A DNA stretch of 64,000 bases from Nocardioides kongjuensis (lineage in GTDB: Bacteria > Actinomycetota > Actinomycetes > Propionibacteriales > Nocardioidaceae): positions 4,343,001-4,407,000 of the forward strand of contig NZ_JACCBF010000001.1 of the NCBI RefSeq assembly GCF_013409625.1, in the 5' to 3' direction. Positions 19,038-27,325 of the stretch are shown piece by piece. A program made the position numbers and the translations under genes. The notes beneath the pieces were generated by a model, which searched no databases, had not been told where the DNA came from, and saw nothing but the letters and a program-made list of their open reading frames with translations. Numbering within the stretch: the stretch's first letter is position 1; each line of letters begins with the position of its first letter.

Positions 19038-19470
19038 CCGTCCCCACGAAGCGGACGAGGCTGGCGAGCTCGGGGACCTCGCCGGCCTCGTCCAGCGTCG
19101 TGCGCAGGACCTCGTCGTGCAGCGGGCGCGCCTTCTCGAGCAGCGCCCGGCCGGCCGGGGTGAGCTCGGTGTAGATCCCGCGTCGGTCGTCGGCGCAGAG
19201 GATCCGCGTGAGCAGGCCGCGGTTCTCCAGCCGCGTGACCAGGCGGGTCGTGGCCGACGCGGAGAGCGCGGCCGCGCGGGCCAGCTGCTGCATCCGCATG
19301 TGCCAGCCGTCCTGGCGGCTCAGCGCGTCGAGCACGGTGAACTCGACGACCGACAGGTCGTGGTCGCGCTGCAGCGCCTTCTCCAGTGCGGTCTCGATCA
19401 GCCCGTGCAGCGCGGCGAGCGTGCGCCAGCCCTGGGTGCGGATCTCGACCGCGTCGTCGGCGATGCCCAT
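19021..19470 (-). CDS. MarR-family transcriptional regulator
   Basis: A 149-residue winged-helix repressor. The start MGIADDAVEIR at 19470 has GGAGGA just upstream on the minus strand. HTH region: QQLARAAALSASATTRLVTRLENRGLL; wing with DDRRGIYTELTPAGRALLEKA, the typical D-x-R-G/R signature. It is divergent from the MFS transporter gene at 19603, and the region between them holds inverted and direct repeats (19508-19571). It probably represses the transporter and aldo-keto reductase operon until a toxic ligand binds. Confidence 0.9.
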   Translation of the reverse strand: MGIADDAVEIRTQGWRTLAALHGLIETALEKALQRDHDLSVVEFTVLDALSRQDGWHMRMQQLARAAALSASATTRLVTRLENRGLLTRILCADDRRGIYTELTPAGRALLEKARPLHDEVLRTTLDEAGEVPELASLVRFVGTVSPVG

Positions 19471-19507
19471 CGTGGTTCCTCCTGTCGGATGACGTCCAGC
19501 ATACCCG

Positions 19508-19571
19508 AGTTGCGCTGGTAGTGCGCGTGTGCAACTATAAATACGACGCGTGTGCAACTAATGCACACGCG
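19508..19571 (+). promoter_or_regulatory. Operator region between marR and the MFS gene
   Basis: A perfect inverted repeat CGCGTGTGCA-ACTAA-TGCACACGCG lies at 19547-19571. CGCGTGTGCAACTA also occurs at 19524-19537 as a direct copy of 19547-19560. The copies are 23 bases apart. AGTTGC at 19508 pairs with GCAACT, giving a second looser dyad. TATAAAT at 19536 is the only AT-rich hexamer and is a likely -10 region. This is a strong candidate for two MarR dimer sites. Confidence 0.7.
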
Positions 19572-19602
19572 GACTATCTACTGACGCACCCCAGGAAGAC
19601 AC

Positions 19603-20805
19603 ATGCCTGTCGCACTTCTCGCCCTCGCCATCGGCGGGTTCGGGATCGGCCTCACCGAGTTCGTGATCATGGGCCTGCTGCCCGAGGTCGCGGACGACTT
19701 CGCCGTCTCCGAGACCACCGCCGGCTACCTCATCTCCGGCTACGCCCTCAGCGTCGCCGTCGGCGCCATCGCGCTGACCCTCGCCCTCACCCGGGTGCCG
19801 CGCAAGACCGCGCTGCTGGGCCTGATGGTCCTGTTCATCCTCGGCAACCTGATCTCCGCGCTGGCGCCGTCGTACGGCGTGATGATGACCGGCCGGGTCG
19901 TCGCCGCCCTGTGCCACGGCGCCTTCTTCGGCATCGGCTCGGTCGTCGCCGCGCAGCTCGTCGCCCCCGACCGCAAGGCCAGCGCGATCGCCTTCATGTT
20001 CGGCGGGCTCACGCTCGCCAACGTGCTCGGCGTCCCGCTCGGCACCTTCCTCGGCCAGGCCGCCGGGTGGCGCTCCACCTTCTGGGCGATCACCGTCATC
20101 GGCGTGCTGGCCTTCGTCGGCATCGCCGCCCTGGTGCCGGCGGCCCGGGGAGCCGAGGCGGCCGGGATGTCCGGCACGACGAGCGCCCGCTCCGAGCTCG
20201 CCGCGTTCCGCAGTCCCCAGGTCTGGCTCTCGATCGTGGTCACCGTCCTCGGCTACGGCGGGATGTTCGGCGGCTTCACCTACATCGCGTTCACCCTCAC
20301 CGAGGTGAGCGGCTTCGCCGCCGGCGCGGTGCCGTGGCTACTCGTCCTGTTCGGGGTCGGCCTGTTCGTCGGCAACGTGTGGGGCGGTCGCGCCGCCGAC
20401 CGCGACCTGGTCCGCACCCTGCTCGCCGTCCTCGCCGCCCTGACCGTCGTGCTGGCGGCCTTCGCGCTCACCGCGGGCAGCAAGCCGCTGACCGTGGTCG
20501 CGCTGCTGCTCATGGGCGGTGTCGGCTTCGCCACGGTGCCCGGCCTGCAGATGCGGGTCATGCACTTCGCCAGCACCGCGCCCACCCTCGCCTCGGGCGC
20601 CAACATCGCCGCGTTCAACGTCGGCAACGCGCTCGGCGCCTGGCTCGGTGGCGTCACCCTCGCCGCCGGCCTCGGCTACACCTCGCCCCTGTGGGCCGGT
20701 GCTGCCATCACCGCTCTCGGCCTGGTCGTGCTCGTCGTCGCCGCGAAGGCGCCGGGCGGCGAGCTCCGCGCCGGCGTACCCGTCCCGGCTGCCGTCGCGG
20801 CCTGA
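19603..20805 (+). CDS. MFS drug/sugar efflux transporter (DHA1, AraJ/Cmx-like)
   Basis: A 400-residue transporter with 12 predicted membrane segments. The first helix GGFGIGLTEFVIMGLLPEVA and the motif-A-like loop LTRVPRKTALLG after helix 2 are those of the DHA1 group that includes AraJ and the Cmx chloramphenicol exporters; helix 5 has the antiporter motif GLTLANVLGVPLGTFLG. It is likely a proton-coupled exporter of small molecules. An AGGAAG sequence lies six bases before the ATG. It is followed after 26 bases by an aldo-keto reductase, which suggests a detoxification operon under the divergent MarR regulator. Confidence 0.88.
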   Translation: MPVALLALAIGGFGIGLTEFVIMGLLPEVADDFAVSETTAGYLISGYALSVAVGAIALTLALTRVPRKTALLGLMVLFILGNLISALAPSYGVMMTGRVVAALCHGAFFGIGSVVAAQLVAPDRKASAIAFMFGGLTLANVLGVPLGTFLGQAAGWRSTFWAITVIGVLAFVGIAALVPAARGAEAAGMSGTTSARSELAAFRSPQVWLSIVVTVLGYGGMFGGFTYIAFTLTEVSGFAAGAVPWLLVLFGVGLFVGNVWGGRAADRDLVRTLLAVLAALTVVLAAFALTAGSKPLTVVALLLMGGVGFATVPGLQMRVMHFASTAPTLASGANIAAFNVGNALGAWLGGVTLAAGLGYTSPLWAGAAITALGLVVLVVAAKAPGGELRAGVPVPAAVAA

Positions 20806-20831
20806 GACCCCCGTCCCACAAGGAGAAACCC

Positions 20832-21650
20832 ATGACCATCCCCTCCGTCACCCTCAACAACGGCGTCGCCATGCCCCAGGTCGGCTTCGGTGTCTTCCAG
20901 GTGCCGAACGACGACACCGAGGCCGCGGTGAGCGCTGCCCTCGAGGCCGGCTACCGCAGCATCGACACCGCCGCGATCTACGGCAACGAGGAGGGCGTCG
21001 GCCGCGCCATCGCCGCCTCCGGCATCGCCCGCGACGAGCTGTTCGTGACCACGAAGCTGTGGAACAGCGACCACCGCACCGCGGTCGCGGCGTACGACGC
21101 CAGCCTGGAGCGCCTCGGCCTCGACCGGCTCGACCTCTACCTGGTGCACTGGCCGGCTCCCGGCAACGACCGCTACCTCGACGCCTGGACCGGCCTCGAG
21201 GAGCTGTACGCCGGCGGCCGGGTCCGCGCGATCGGTGTCTCCAACTTCCTGCCCGAGCACCTGCACCGCGTCGCCGCCCTCGGCGGCACCGTCCCGGCGG
21301 TCAACCAGGTCGAGCTCCACCCCGCCCTGCAGCAGCGCGACATCGTCGCCGCCGACGACGCGCTCGGCGTCGTCACCGAGGCCTGGAGCCCGCTCGCCCA
21401 GGGCGCGATGCTCGTCGAGCCCACCGTCACCGCGATCGCCGAGAGGCTCGGCCGCACGCCCGCCCAGGTCATCCTGCGCTGGCACCTGCAGCAGGGCCGG
21501 GTCGTCATCCCCAAGTCGGTCACCCCGTCGCGGATCGTGGACAACCTCGACCTGGTGGGCTTCGAGCTCACCTCTGCCGACCTCGCCGCCATCGACAGGC
21601 TCGAGCGCGACGGCCGGGTCGGTCCGCACCCGGCCGAGTTCAACGGCTGA
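20832..21650 (+). CDS. Aldo/keto reductase
   Basis: A 272-residue (alpha/beta)8 NADPH-dependent reductase. Catalytic tetrad: D in GYRSIDTAAIYGNE (Asp and Tyr), K in TTKLWN, H in LVHWPAP. The C-terminal NADPH site is IPKSVTPSRIVDNLDL. It closely follows the 2,5-diketo-D-gluconate reductase / morphine dehydrogenase subgroup and would reduce aldehydes or ketones in the cytoplasm. AGGAGAAA lies just before the ATG. It shares an operon with the MFS exporter. After the stop there are imperfect short repeats of the last codons. Confidence 0.92.
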   Translation: MTIPSVTLNNGVAMPQVGFGVFQVPNDDTEAAVSAALEAGYRSIDTAAIYGNEEGVGRAIAASGIARDELFVTTKLWNSDHRTAVAAYDASLERLGLDRLDLYLVHWPAPGNDRYLDAWTGLEELYAGGRVRAIGVSNFLPEHLHRVAALGGTVPAVNQVELHPALQQRDIVAADDALGVVTEAWSPLAQGAMLVEPTVTAIAERLGRTPAQVILRWHLQQGRVVIPKSVTPSRIVDNLDLVGFELTSADLAAIDRLERDGRVGPHPAEFNG

Positions 21651-21692
21651 GCTCAACGGCCGAATGCAACGGCTGAGTCCTAGCGGCTGAGC
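21640..21692 (+). repeat. Degenerate 13-14 bp tandem repeat at a convergent gene end
   Basis: The end of the aldo-keto reductase gene (TTCAACGGCTGA) is followed by CTCAACGGCCGA, TGCAACGGCTGA and TCCTAGCGGCTGA, i.e. four imperfect copies of AACGGCTGA. It overlaps the stop of the convergent symporter gene. No terminator hairpin is clear. Confidence 0.45.
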
Positions 21693-23176
21693 GACTCCGG
21701 CGTGTGCAGCCGGACCAGGAACCGGCGTGCGTGCGCCGGCTCCCGGTCGGCGGTCGCGAGCGAGACGGCGACCATCACGAGCACAGCGACGGGCACGCTC
21801 CAGGCGGCGGGCTGGGCCAGCAGCGCGCCCGCCCACCCACCGGGGGCGTAGCCCGCGAGGGTCGCGATCGCGGCCCCGCCGGCGCCGAGGCCACCGGCAG
21901 CGAGCCCCGCCAGCGCGCCGGCGTCGGTCAGTCGCCGCCACCAGATGCCCAGCACCAGCAGCGGGCAGAAGGTCGACGCGGCCACCGCGAACGCCAGGCC
22001 CACCGACTGGGCGACGCCGACGTTGCGGACCAGGAGCGCCGCCAGGACCGGCACGACCACGGCCACCATCGCCGCGAACCGGAACGCCGCGACCCCGCGC
22101 TGCTCGCTGACCAGCCGGCTGGTGACGTCCTGGGTGAGCACGCCGGACACGGCGATCGCCAGCCCGGAGGACGTCGACAGGAACGCTGCGAACGCCCCGG
22201 CCGTGACCAGTCCGGTCAGCACGTCGCCGCCGACCCCGTCGAGCATCGCCCGCGGCAGCTCCAGCACGAGCACGTCCGAGCGGCCCTCGGCGACCAGCCG
22301 GCCGCCGTACACGCGGCCGAGGGCGGCGTACACCGGCGGCCAGACGTAGAAGAGGCCCAGCAGTGCGAGCACCACGACCGTCGTACGCCGGGCTGCCCGG
22401 CCGTCGGGGTTCGTGTAGAACCGCACGACCACGTGGGGCAGGCCCATGGTGCCGAGGAAGAGCCCGGCGATCAGTGAGTACGTCGTGTAGAGGCCGACTC
22501 CGCCGTCGCCCGCGACCGGGTTCGACCAGTCGCCGCCACCGATCCCGTCGGGACGTCCGTCCCCCCACCAGACCGCGACCAGCACGGCGGCCGGGACGAG
22601 CAGCGCGGTGAGCTTGAGCCAGTACTGGAAGGCCTGCACGAAGGTCACCGACCGCATCCCGCCGGACGTCACGTTCGCGAGCACGATCCCCGCCACCACG
22701 AGGGACCCGGCCCACTCGGGGGCGCCGATCGCCGAGCGCAGCGTGATGCCGGCGCCTTCGAACTGCGGGATCATGTAGAGCCAGCCGATGCCCACGACCA
22801 GCAGCGAGCAGGCGGCCCGCACCGTGCGGGAGCCCAGCCGGGCCTCGGCGAAGTCCGGCAGCGTGTAGGCGCCGGAGCGCCGCAGGGGTGCGGCGACGAG
22901 CACCAGCAGGACGAGGTAGCCCGCGGTCCAGCCGACCGGGTACCACAGCATTTCCGCGCCGCCCACGAGCAGCAGCCCGGCGATGCCGAGGAAGGACGCG
23001 GCGGAGAGGTACTCCCCGCCGATCGCGCTCGCGTTCAGGCCCGGCCGGACGGTGCGGGAGGCGACGAAGAAGTCGCTGGTGGTGCGCGAGAAGCGCAGCC
23101 CCCAGGTGCCGATCGCCAGCGTCGCGAGGGTGACCAGCACGACCGCGACCAGTCCCGGTACGTCGGCGCGCTCCAT
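21680..23176 (-). CDS. Sodium:solute symporter (SSS family, acetate/monocarboxylate type)
   Basis: A 498-residue symporter with about 13 hydrophobic helices; ATG at 23176. Motifs typical of the ActP/MctC branch are present: DFFVASRTVRPGLNASAIGGEYLSAASFLG near the N-terminus, FVQAFQYWLKL, and LGTMGLPHVVVRFYTNPDGRAARRTT near residue 250. It likely imports acetate, pyruvate or another monocarboxylate with Na+ or H+. The start overlaps the stop of the small membrane gene upstream, and a LytS/LytTR two-component system lies in the same direction, so the transporter is probably its target, as in BtsSR- and CrbSR-type systems. Confidence 0.88.
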   Translation of the reverse strand: MERADVPGLVAVVLVTLATLAIGTWGLRFSRTTSDFFVASRTVRPGLNASAIGGEYLSAASFLGIAGLLLVGGAEMLWYPVGWTAGYLVLLVLVAAPLRRSGAYTLPDFAEARLGSRTVRAACSLLVVGIGWLYMIPQFEGAGITLRSAIGAPEWAGSLVVAGIVLANVTSGGMRSVTFVQAFQYWLKLTALLVPAAVLVAVWWGDGRPDGIGGGDWSNPVAGDGGVGLYTTYSLIAGLFLGTMGLPHVVVRFYTNPDGRAARRTTVVVLALLGLFYVWPPVYAALGRVYGGRLVAEGRSDVLVLELPRAMLDGVGGDVLTGLVTAGAFAAFLSTSSGLAIAVSGVLTQDVTSRLVSEQRGVAAFRFAAMVAVVVPVLAALLVRNVGVAQSVGLAFAVAASTFCPLLVLGIWWRRLTDAGALAGLAAGGLGAGGAAIATLAGYAPGGWAGALLAQPAAWSVPVAVLVMVAVSLATADREPAHARRFLVRLHTPESLSR

Positions 23177-23553
23177 CAGGCGCCGTCCTCGTCGGGGTCG
23201 CTCACGAGGTCGGTGAAGACCCGCTCGTTGCGCTCCGCGCTGCGGACGTAGCGCCACGCGAGCAGCAGCAGGAACGGGTGCACCAGCACGCCCAGCAGCA
23301 GCCACGGCAGCGGGATCCCGAGCGGTCGGACGTCGGAGAGCGACGGCCACAGGTGGAAGGCGAGGGGGAGCACGCCGAGGGTGACCGCCAGCAGCACGAG
23401 CAGCCGCACGGCCAGGCCGAGCTGCGCGCGCAGGAGGGAGCGGAGGTAGACGTCGCCGAGCGCGGTCTGCTCGTGCACGTCGCCGAGCCGGTTCGCCGCC
23501 CGCCCCGCCGGCGTGTGGCGTGGCGGCCCGGTGACCCGCACCCGTTCAGCCAT
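23176..23553 (-). CDS. Small membrane protein, DUF485-like partner of the symporter
   Basis: A 125-residue protein with two hydrophobic helices (RLLVLLAVTLGVLPLAFHLWP and LPWLLLGVLVHPFLLLLAWRYV) ending in YVRSAERNERVFTDLV. This layout, a cytosolic N-terminus and a Y-V-R-x-A-x-x-x-D/E tail, matches the short DUF485/YjcH-type proteins encoded next to acetate symporters. It overlaps the symporter start by one base (TGATG), so the two are probably made together. Role unknown, possibly an accessory or regulatory subunit. Confidence 0.7.
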   Translation of the reverse strand: MAERVRVTGPPRHTPAGRAANRLGDVHEQTALGDVYLRSLLRAQLGLAVRLLVLLAVTLGVLPLAFHLWPSLSDVRPLGIPLPWLLLGVLVHPFLLLLAWRYVRSAERNERVFTDLVSDPDEDGA

Positions 23554-23567
23554 GGTGGGCGCTCATC

Positions 23568-24299
23568 TCAGCCTCCCGCGCGGGCCCGGCGGACGAGGAC
23601 GTCGCGCAGGGCGCGGGTGTGCCGGCGGCTGACGGGGAGCTCGGTGCCGTCGCCGACCACCACCGACGTGCGGCCGGCGTCGTTGCGGACCTCCGTGACG
23701 TGGGCCAGCGCGACCAGCAGGGAGCGGTGGATCCGGTGGAAGCCCGCCTCCGCCCAGTCCTCCTCGAGCGTCGTCAGCGGCACCCGGACCAGGTAGCTGT
23801 CGCCCCCGGTGGTGTGCAGCCGGGCGTAGTCGCCCTGGGCCTCGACGTGGGTGATGTCCCCGCGGTCGACGAACCGGGTGACGCCGCCCCGCTCCACCGC
23901 GACCTGGGTGTCCGTCGCGGCCGGCGGCGGTGCGGTGCCGCCGAGCACGCGTCGTACGGCCTCGGCCAGGCGCTCGGGGCGCACCGGCTTGAGGACGTAG
24001 TCGACCGCGTGCAGGTCGAAGGCGTCGACGGCGTGCTGCTCGTGCGCGGTCACGAACACCACCGGGGGCGGCTGCTTGAACCGGCCGAGCACCTCGGCCA
24101 GCTCGAGCCCGGTCAGGCCGGGCATCTGGATGTCGAGGAAGACGCAGTCGACCTCGCGCTCGCGCAGGATCCGCAGCCCGTCGGTCGCGGACTGGCAGGC
24201 GATCACCTCGCCGACCCGGTCGTCGGCGCCGAGGAGGTAGGTCAGCTCGTCGAGCGCCGGCCGCTCGTCGTCGACGACGAGCACGCGCAGGCCCGTCAT
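23568..24299 (-). CDS. LytTR-type response regulator
   Basis: A 243-residue regulator. Receiver domain residues 1-120: acidic pair DDE at 10-12, phospho-acceptor D56 (CVFLDIQMPG), T in FVTAHE, K in LKPV. The C-terminal LytTR DNA-binding domain (about 135-240) includes ITHVEAQGDYARLHT, LEEDWAEAGFHRIHRSLLVAL and LPVSRRH. It is coupled by ATGA overlap to the sensor kinase gene and lies directly upstream of the membrane protein and symporter genes, which it likely controls. Confidence 0.93.
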   Translation of the reverse strand: MTGLRVLVVDDERPALDELTYLLGADDRVGEVIACQSATDGLRILREREVDCVFLDIQMPGLTGLELAEVLGRFKQPPPVVFVTAHEQHAVDAFDLHAVDYVLKPVRPERLAEAVRRVLGGTAPPPAATDTQVAVERGGVTRFVDRGDITHVEAQGDYARLHTTGGDSYLVRVPLTTLEEDWAEAGFHRIHRSLLVALAHVTEVRNDAGRTSVVVGDGTELPVSRRHTRALRDVLVRRARAGG

Positions 24300-25417
24300 G
24301 CCGTGACTCCCGGCGCGAACTTCGGCACCCGCACGATCACCTTGGTCCCGGCGCCCGGAGCGGTCTCCACGACCAGACCGTAGTCGTCGCCGAAGCTCGC
24401 GCGCAGCCGCGCGTCCACGTTGCCCAGGCCCACCGAGTCGAGCTCGGTGTCGCCGGCGAGTGCGCGGCGTACCTTCTCCGGGTCCTCGCCGACCCCGTTG
24501 TCCTCGACCTCGAGCACCGCCTCGTGCCCGCGGTCGTGGGCCACGATCGTGAGGTGCCCGGTCTGGTCGACGCTCTCCAGGCCGTGCCTGACGGCGTTCT
24601 CGACGAGGGGCTGGATGCACAGGAACGGGACGACGACCGGCAGCACCTCGGGCGCGATGTTGAGAGTCACCTGCAGCCGGTCGCCGAAGCGGGCCTGCTC
24701 GAGGAGGAGGTAGCGCTCGATCGAGCGCAGCTCCTCGGCGAGCGTCGTGTACTCGCCGTGGCGGCGGAAGGAGTAGCGCGTGAAGTCGGCGAACTCCAGC
24801 AGCAGCTCGCGCGCCCGGTCGGGGTCGGTGCGCACGAAGCTCGCGATCGCGTTGAGCGAGTTGTAGACGAAGTGCGGACTGATCTGGGCCCGCAGCGCCC
24901 GCACCTCGGCCTCGATCATCCGGTTGCGGTGGGCGTCGAGCTCGGCCAGCTCCAGCTGCCCGGACACCCACTCGGCGACCTCCTCGGTCGCGCGCACCAG
25001 CCCGGCGGTCGGGCTCGGCGCGAACGCCTGCACGGTCCCGAGGACCCGGCCCTCCACCACCAGCGGGCTGACCACGCCGGTGCGGACCGGGCAGCCGCCG
25101 ACCGAGCAGCCGAGCTGGTCGCGGTCGACCGTGCGGGTGCTGCCCCTCTCGATCGCGAGCAGGCCCACGACGGCCGCCTGGTCGGCGTGGTGGTCGCCCA
25201 CCCCGTCCCAGGCGAGGACCGCCTCGGTGTCGGTGATCGCCAGGGCCGGCGTACCGAGCAGCGCCCGCAGGTGCCGGATCGCGCGCTCGGCGCTGGCCGT
25301 CGTCAGGCCCTCACGGAGCGCGGGCGAGGCGAGCGACGCCTGGTGCAGCGCCCGGAACGCCGCCCGGTCAGCATCGCTGCCCAGGTGGTCCCGCCGCCAC
25401 AACCGTCCGCCGCGCAC
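24296..25417 (-). CDS. LytS-like sensor histidine kinase, soluble, GAF-type input
   Basis: About 373 residues from the GTG at 25417. There are no membrane helices. Residues about 40-150 form a GAF-like input domain with two Cys (C104, C109 in GCSVGGCPVRTG) that could hold a metal or sense redox. The His_kinase domain has the phospho-acceptor H182 in QISPHFVYNSLNAIASFVR. The ATPase domain carries N-box CIQPLVENAVRHGL and G-box DNGVGEDPE and GLGNVDARL. This is the cytosolic type of LytS kinase that pairs with LytTR regulators in actinobacteria and senses internal metabolites. The stop overlaps the regulator start; the methyltransferase gene ends 30 bases upstream. The start is less certain than the rest. 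Confidence 0.88.
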   Translation of the reverse strand: MRGGRLWRRDHLGSDADRAAFRALHQASLASPALREGLTTASAERAIRHLRALLGTPALAITDTEAVLAWDGVGDHHADQAAVVGLLAIERGSTRTVDRDQLGCSVGGCPVRTGVVSPLVVEGRVLGTVQAFAPSPTAGLVRATEEVAEWVSGQLELAELDAHRNRMIEAEVRALRAQISPHFVYNSLNAIASFVRTDPDRARELLLEFADFTRYSFRRHGEYTTLAEELRSIERYLLLEQARFGDRLQVTLNIAPEVLPVVVPFLCIQPLVENAVRHGLESVDQTGHLTIVAHDRGHEAVLEVEDNGVGEDPEKVRRALAGDTELDSVGLGNVDARLRASFGDDYGLVVETAPGAGTKVIVRVPKFAPGVTA

Positions 25418-25446
25418 GTGATCATCGTGCCGTACGGCGCGCCGGG

Positions 25447-26361
25447 TCAGCGGAAGTCGATGAGCAGCATGCCCGAGTCGTCGTCGGCCGGCGGCTCGAC
25501 GGCGGGGGCCAGCGCGACGGGCACGGTGTCCTCGCCGACGAGCTCCTCCGGCGCGTCGACCACGGGGGCCGGCTCCGCGGCCGTCGTAGCGCCGGCGGGC
25601 TCCTGGCGGATCGTCTTGGGCTGGATCCCGACCACCGCGCGGAAGCACTCGGTCACCCACGGCAGCTGCATGCCGTCCATGCCACGGCCGAAGTCGTCGT
25701 AGAACGCCAGCACCTCGCGGACCTTCGAGTCCTGGCCGGTGCGGTCGAGGCAGGCGACGTCGGGCAGCGAGCGCGCGAGGTCCTGCACCGACGCGCGGTC
25801 GATGACCTGCCACTGCTTGAAGGCGGTCTCGTCGGCCGGGCCGAAGTACGGCGACGAGTCGATCGCGTCGCCGATGCCCTCACCGGTCGTGTGGTGCCCG
25901 ATCAGGTTGCCGAGCCGCTTGACCCACGGGATCCGCTCGTCGCGGACGTTGCGCACCACCGCGAACGTGCCGCCGCGCTTGAGGACGCGCGCGATCTCCG
26001 GCAGCGCCCTCTCGGCGTCGAACCATGCGTCGGCGTCCGCCGCGATCACCAGGTCGTACGTCGCGTCCGCCGCCGGGATCTCCTCGGCCGACGTCTGCGA
26101 GACCCGCAGCTCCGGCAGCCGGGTCCCCAGCCGGTCGAGCATCCGCGGGTCCGGGTCGGTCGCGTGCACGTCGTGGCCGAGGGCGACGAGGTGCTCGGTG
26201 AGCTTGCCGGTCCCGGCGCCGAGCTCCAGCACGGCCAGCGGCTCCTCGCCGGTCAGCCACGCGACGGCCTCGCGCGGGTAGCCGGGGCGGCCGCGGTCGT
26301 AGGCCTCGGCCACACTGCCGAAGCAGAGGCCCGGTGCGTCGGGGGTGGAGTCGGTAGCCAT
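25447..26361 (-). CDS. Class I SAM-dependent methyltransferase
   Basis: A 304-residue protein with a methyltransferase type-11 core in residues about 15-165: FGSVAEAYDRGRPGYP, motif I VLELGAGTGKLTEHL, acidic HATDPDPRML, YDLVIAADADAWFD, and the post-motif LPEIARVLKRGGTF. The C-terminal 60 residues are Ala/Pro/Glu-rich (EPAPVVDAPEELVGED) and end in DDDSGMLLIDFR, an extension that is unusual for the family and probably flexible. Substrate unknown. It is divergent from the Fic-like gene. Confidence 0.85.
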   Translation of the reverse strand: MATDSTPDAPGLCFGSVAEAYDRGRPGYPREAVAWLTGEEPLAVLELGAGTGKLTEHLVALGHDVHATDPDPRMLDRLGTRLPELRVSQTSAEEIPAADATYDLVIAADADAWFDAERALPEIARVLKRGGTFAVVRNVRDERIPWVKRLGNLIGHHTTGEGIGDAIDSSPYFGPADETAFKQWQVIDRASVQDLARSLPDVACLDRTGQDSKVREVLAFYDDFGRGMDGMQLPWVTECFRAVVGIQPKTIRQEPAGATTAAEPAPVVDAPEELVGEDTVPVALAPAVEPPADDDSGMLLIDFR

Positions 26362-26430
26362 CGGGGCGAGCGTACGGCGGCAGCGGCTCCGGATCACGGA
26401 GGCACGCGAGCGCGCCAGTAACGTTGCCGG

Positions 26431-27159
26431 GTGACCTCCGACCCGCACGCCTGGCTGATCTCCCTCGAGGGCGTCCCGTCCGGCTTCGCCGGCGCCCGCG
26501 ACGGCATCGACGCCGTGCTCCGCGACCGGGGCCTGCGCCGCACCAGCCCCGACCTGACCGCCGAGTCGTTGCTGCGCGGCGCACACGCCAGCGCGGTGCT
26601 CGAGGGCTCGGGCTCCACGCTGGCCGAGGTGCGGGCCGGCGAGGGCGACGAGATCGCCGCGGACGCCGTACGCCTGGCGACCGAGCTGCTCTCCCTGGTC
26701 CCCGTGCTGCGCCGCCAGCCGCTGCAGGCACTGGCCCGGATCCACACCGTCGCCGCCCGGGGCGCGCTCCCCGACGAGCTGCTCGGCCGACCGCGCGACG
26801 GCGAGTCCGCCTCCCGCCTGCGCGGCATCGCCGAGCTGGTCACCGCTCCGACCGAGGCCCCCGCGCTCGCCGTCGCCGCCGTCGTCCACGCCGAGCTGGT
26901 CACCGCCGCTCCGTTCGGCTCCCACAACGGGATCGTGGCCCGCGCGACCGAGCGGCTGGTCGCGGCTGCCCGGGGCGTCGACGAGAAGTCGCTCGTCGTA
27001 CCCGAGGCGGCGCACCTCGCGCTGCGTGCGGAGTACGAGTCCAACCTGCGCGGCTGGGCGAGTGGCAGCCAGGCGGGCATGCACTCGTGGCTGCTGTACG
27101 CCGTCGAGGCCTGGTCGGCCGCCGCCGAGGCGAGCCCCCTGGTGCGCGACGCGGAGTAG
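26431..27159 (+). CDS. Fic-fold-like protein with degenerate active site (Rv3662c-type)
   Basis: A 242-residue protein from the GTG at 26431. An N-terminal HASAVLEGSGSTLAEV stretch resembles the S/T-x-x-x-E-G inhibitory helix of Fic proteins, and AELVTAAPFGSHNGIVARATERLVA aligns with the HPFxDGNGRxxR motif but lacks the catalytic His and the second Gly-Arg in canonical form. Streptomyces homologues are usually labelled oxidoreductase; I see no nucleotide-binding fold to support that. Its place beside a small RNA, a HAD hydrolase and ssd/tad genes matches the Rv3662c neighbourhood. An AMPylation activity looks unlikely because of the missing His. Function unknown. Confidence 0.6.
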   Translation: MTSDPHAWLISLEGVPSGFAGARDGIDAVLRDRGLRRTSPDLTAESLLRGAHASAVLEGSGSTLAEVRAGEGDEIAADAVRLATELLSLVPVLRRQPLQALARIHTVAARGALPDELLGRPRDGESASRLRGIAELVTAPTEAPALAVAAVVHAELVTAAPFGSHNGIVARATERLVAAARGVDEKSLVVPEAAHLALRAEYESNLRGWASGSQAGMHSWLLYAVEAWSAAAEASPLVRDAE

Positions 27160-27160
27160 C

Positions 27161-27276
27161 CCGAGCTCGTCGAGGAGGCCGAGCCCCTGGGCGAGGCCGT
27201 ATCGAGACGCCTCGCCGAGGTCTCGATACGGCGGTCGCGGGCGCTCGCAGGCTCGCGCCCGCGCGCCTACTCGACC
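27161..27276 (+). repeat. Dispersed palindromic repeat (GTATCGAGACG / GGTCTCGATACG type)
   Basis: The stretch contains CGAGCTCGTCGAGGAGG, GTATCGAGACGCCTCG and then its inverse GAGGTCTCGATACGGCGG, followed by CGCTCGCAGGCTCGCGCC and CTACTCGACC. This is the well-known actinobacterial intergenic element with GGTCTCGATACG at one end and CTACTCGACC at the other. It lies just after the Fic-like gene and can form a long hairpin, so it may terminate or stabilise that transcript. Confidence 0.75.
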
Positions 27277-27325
27277 TTCCCGCCTGGTCCGCGGCCTTGC
27301 TCGTTCCTCGCAACGCAGCGGGCGG

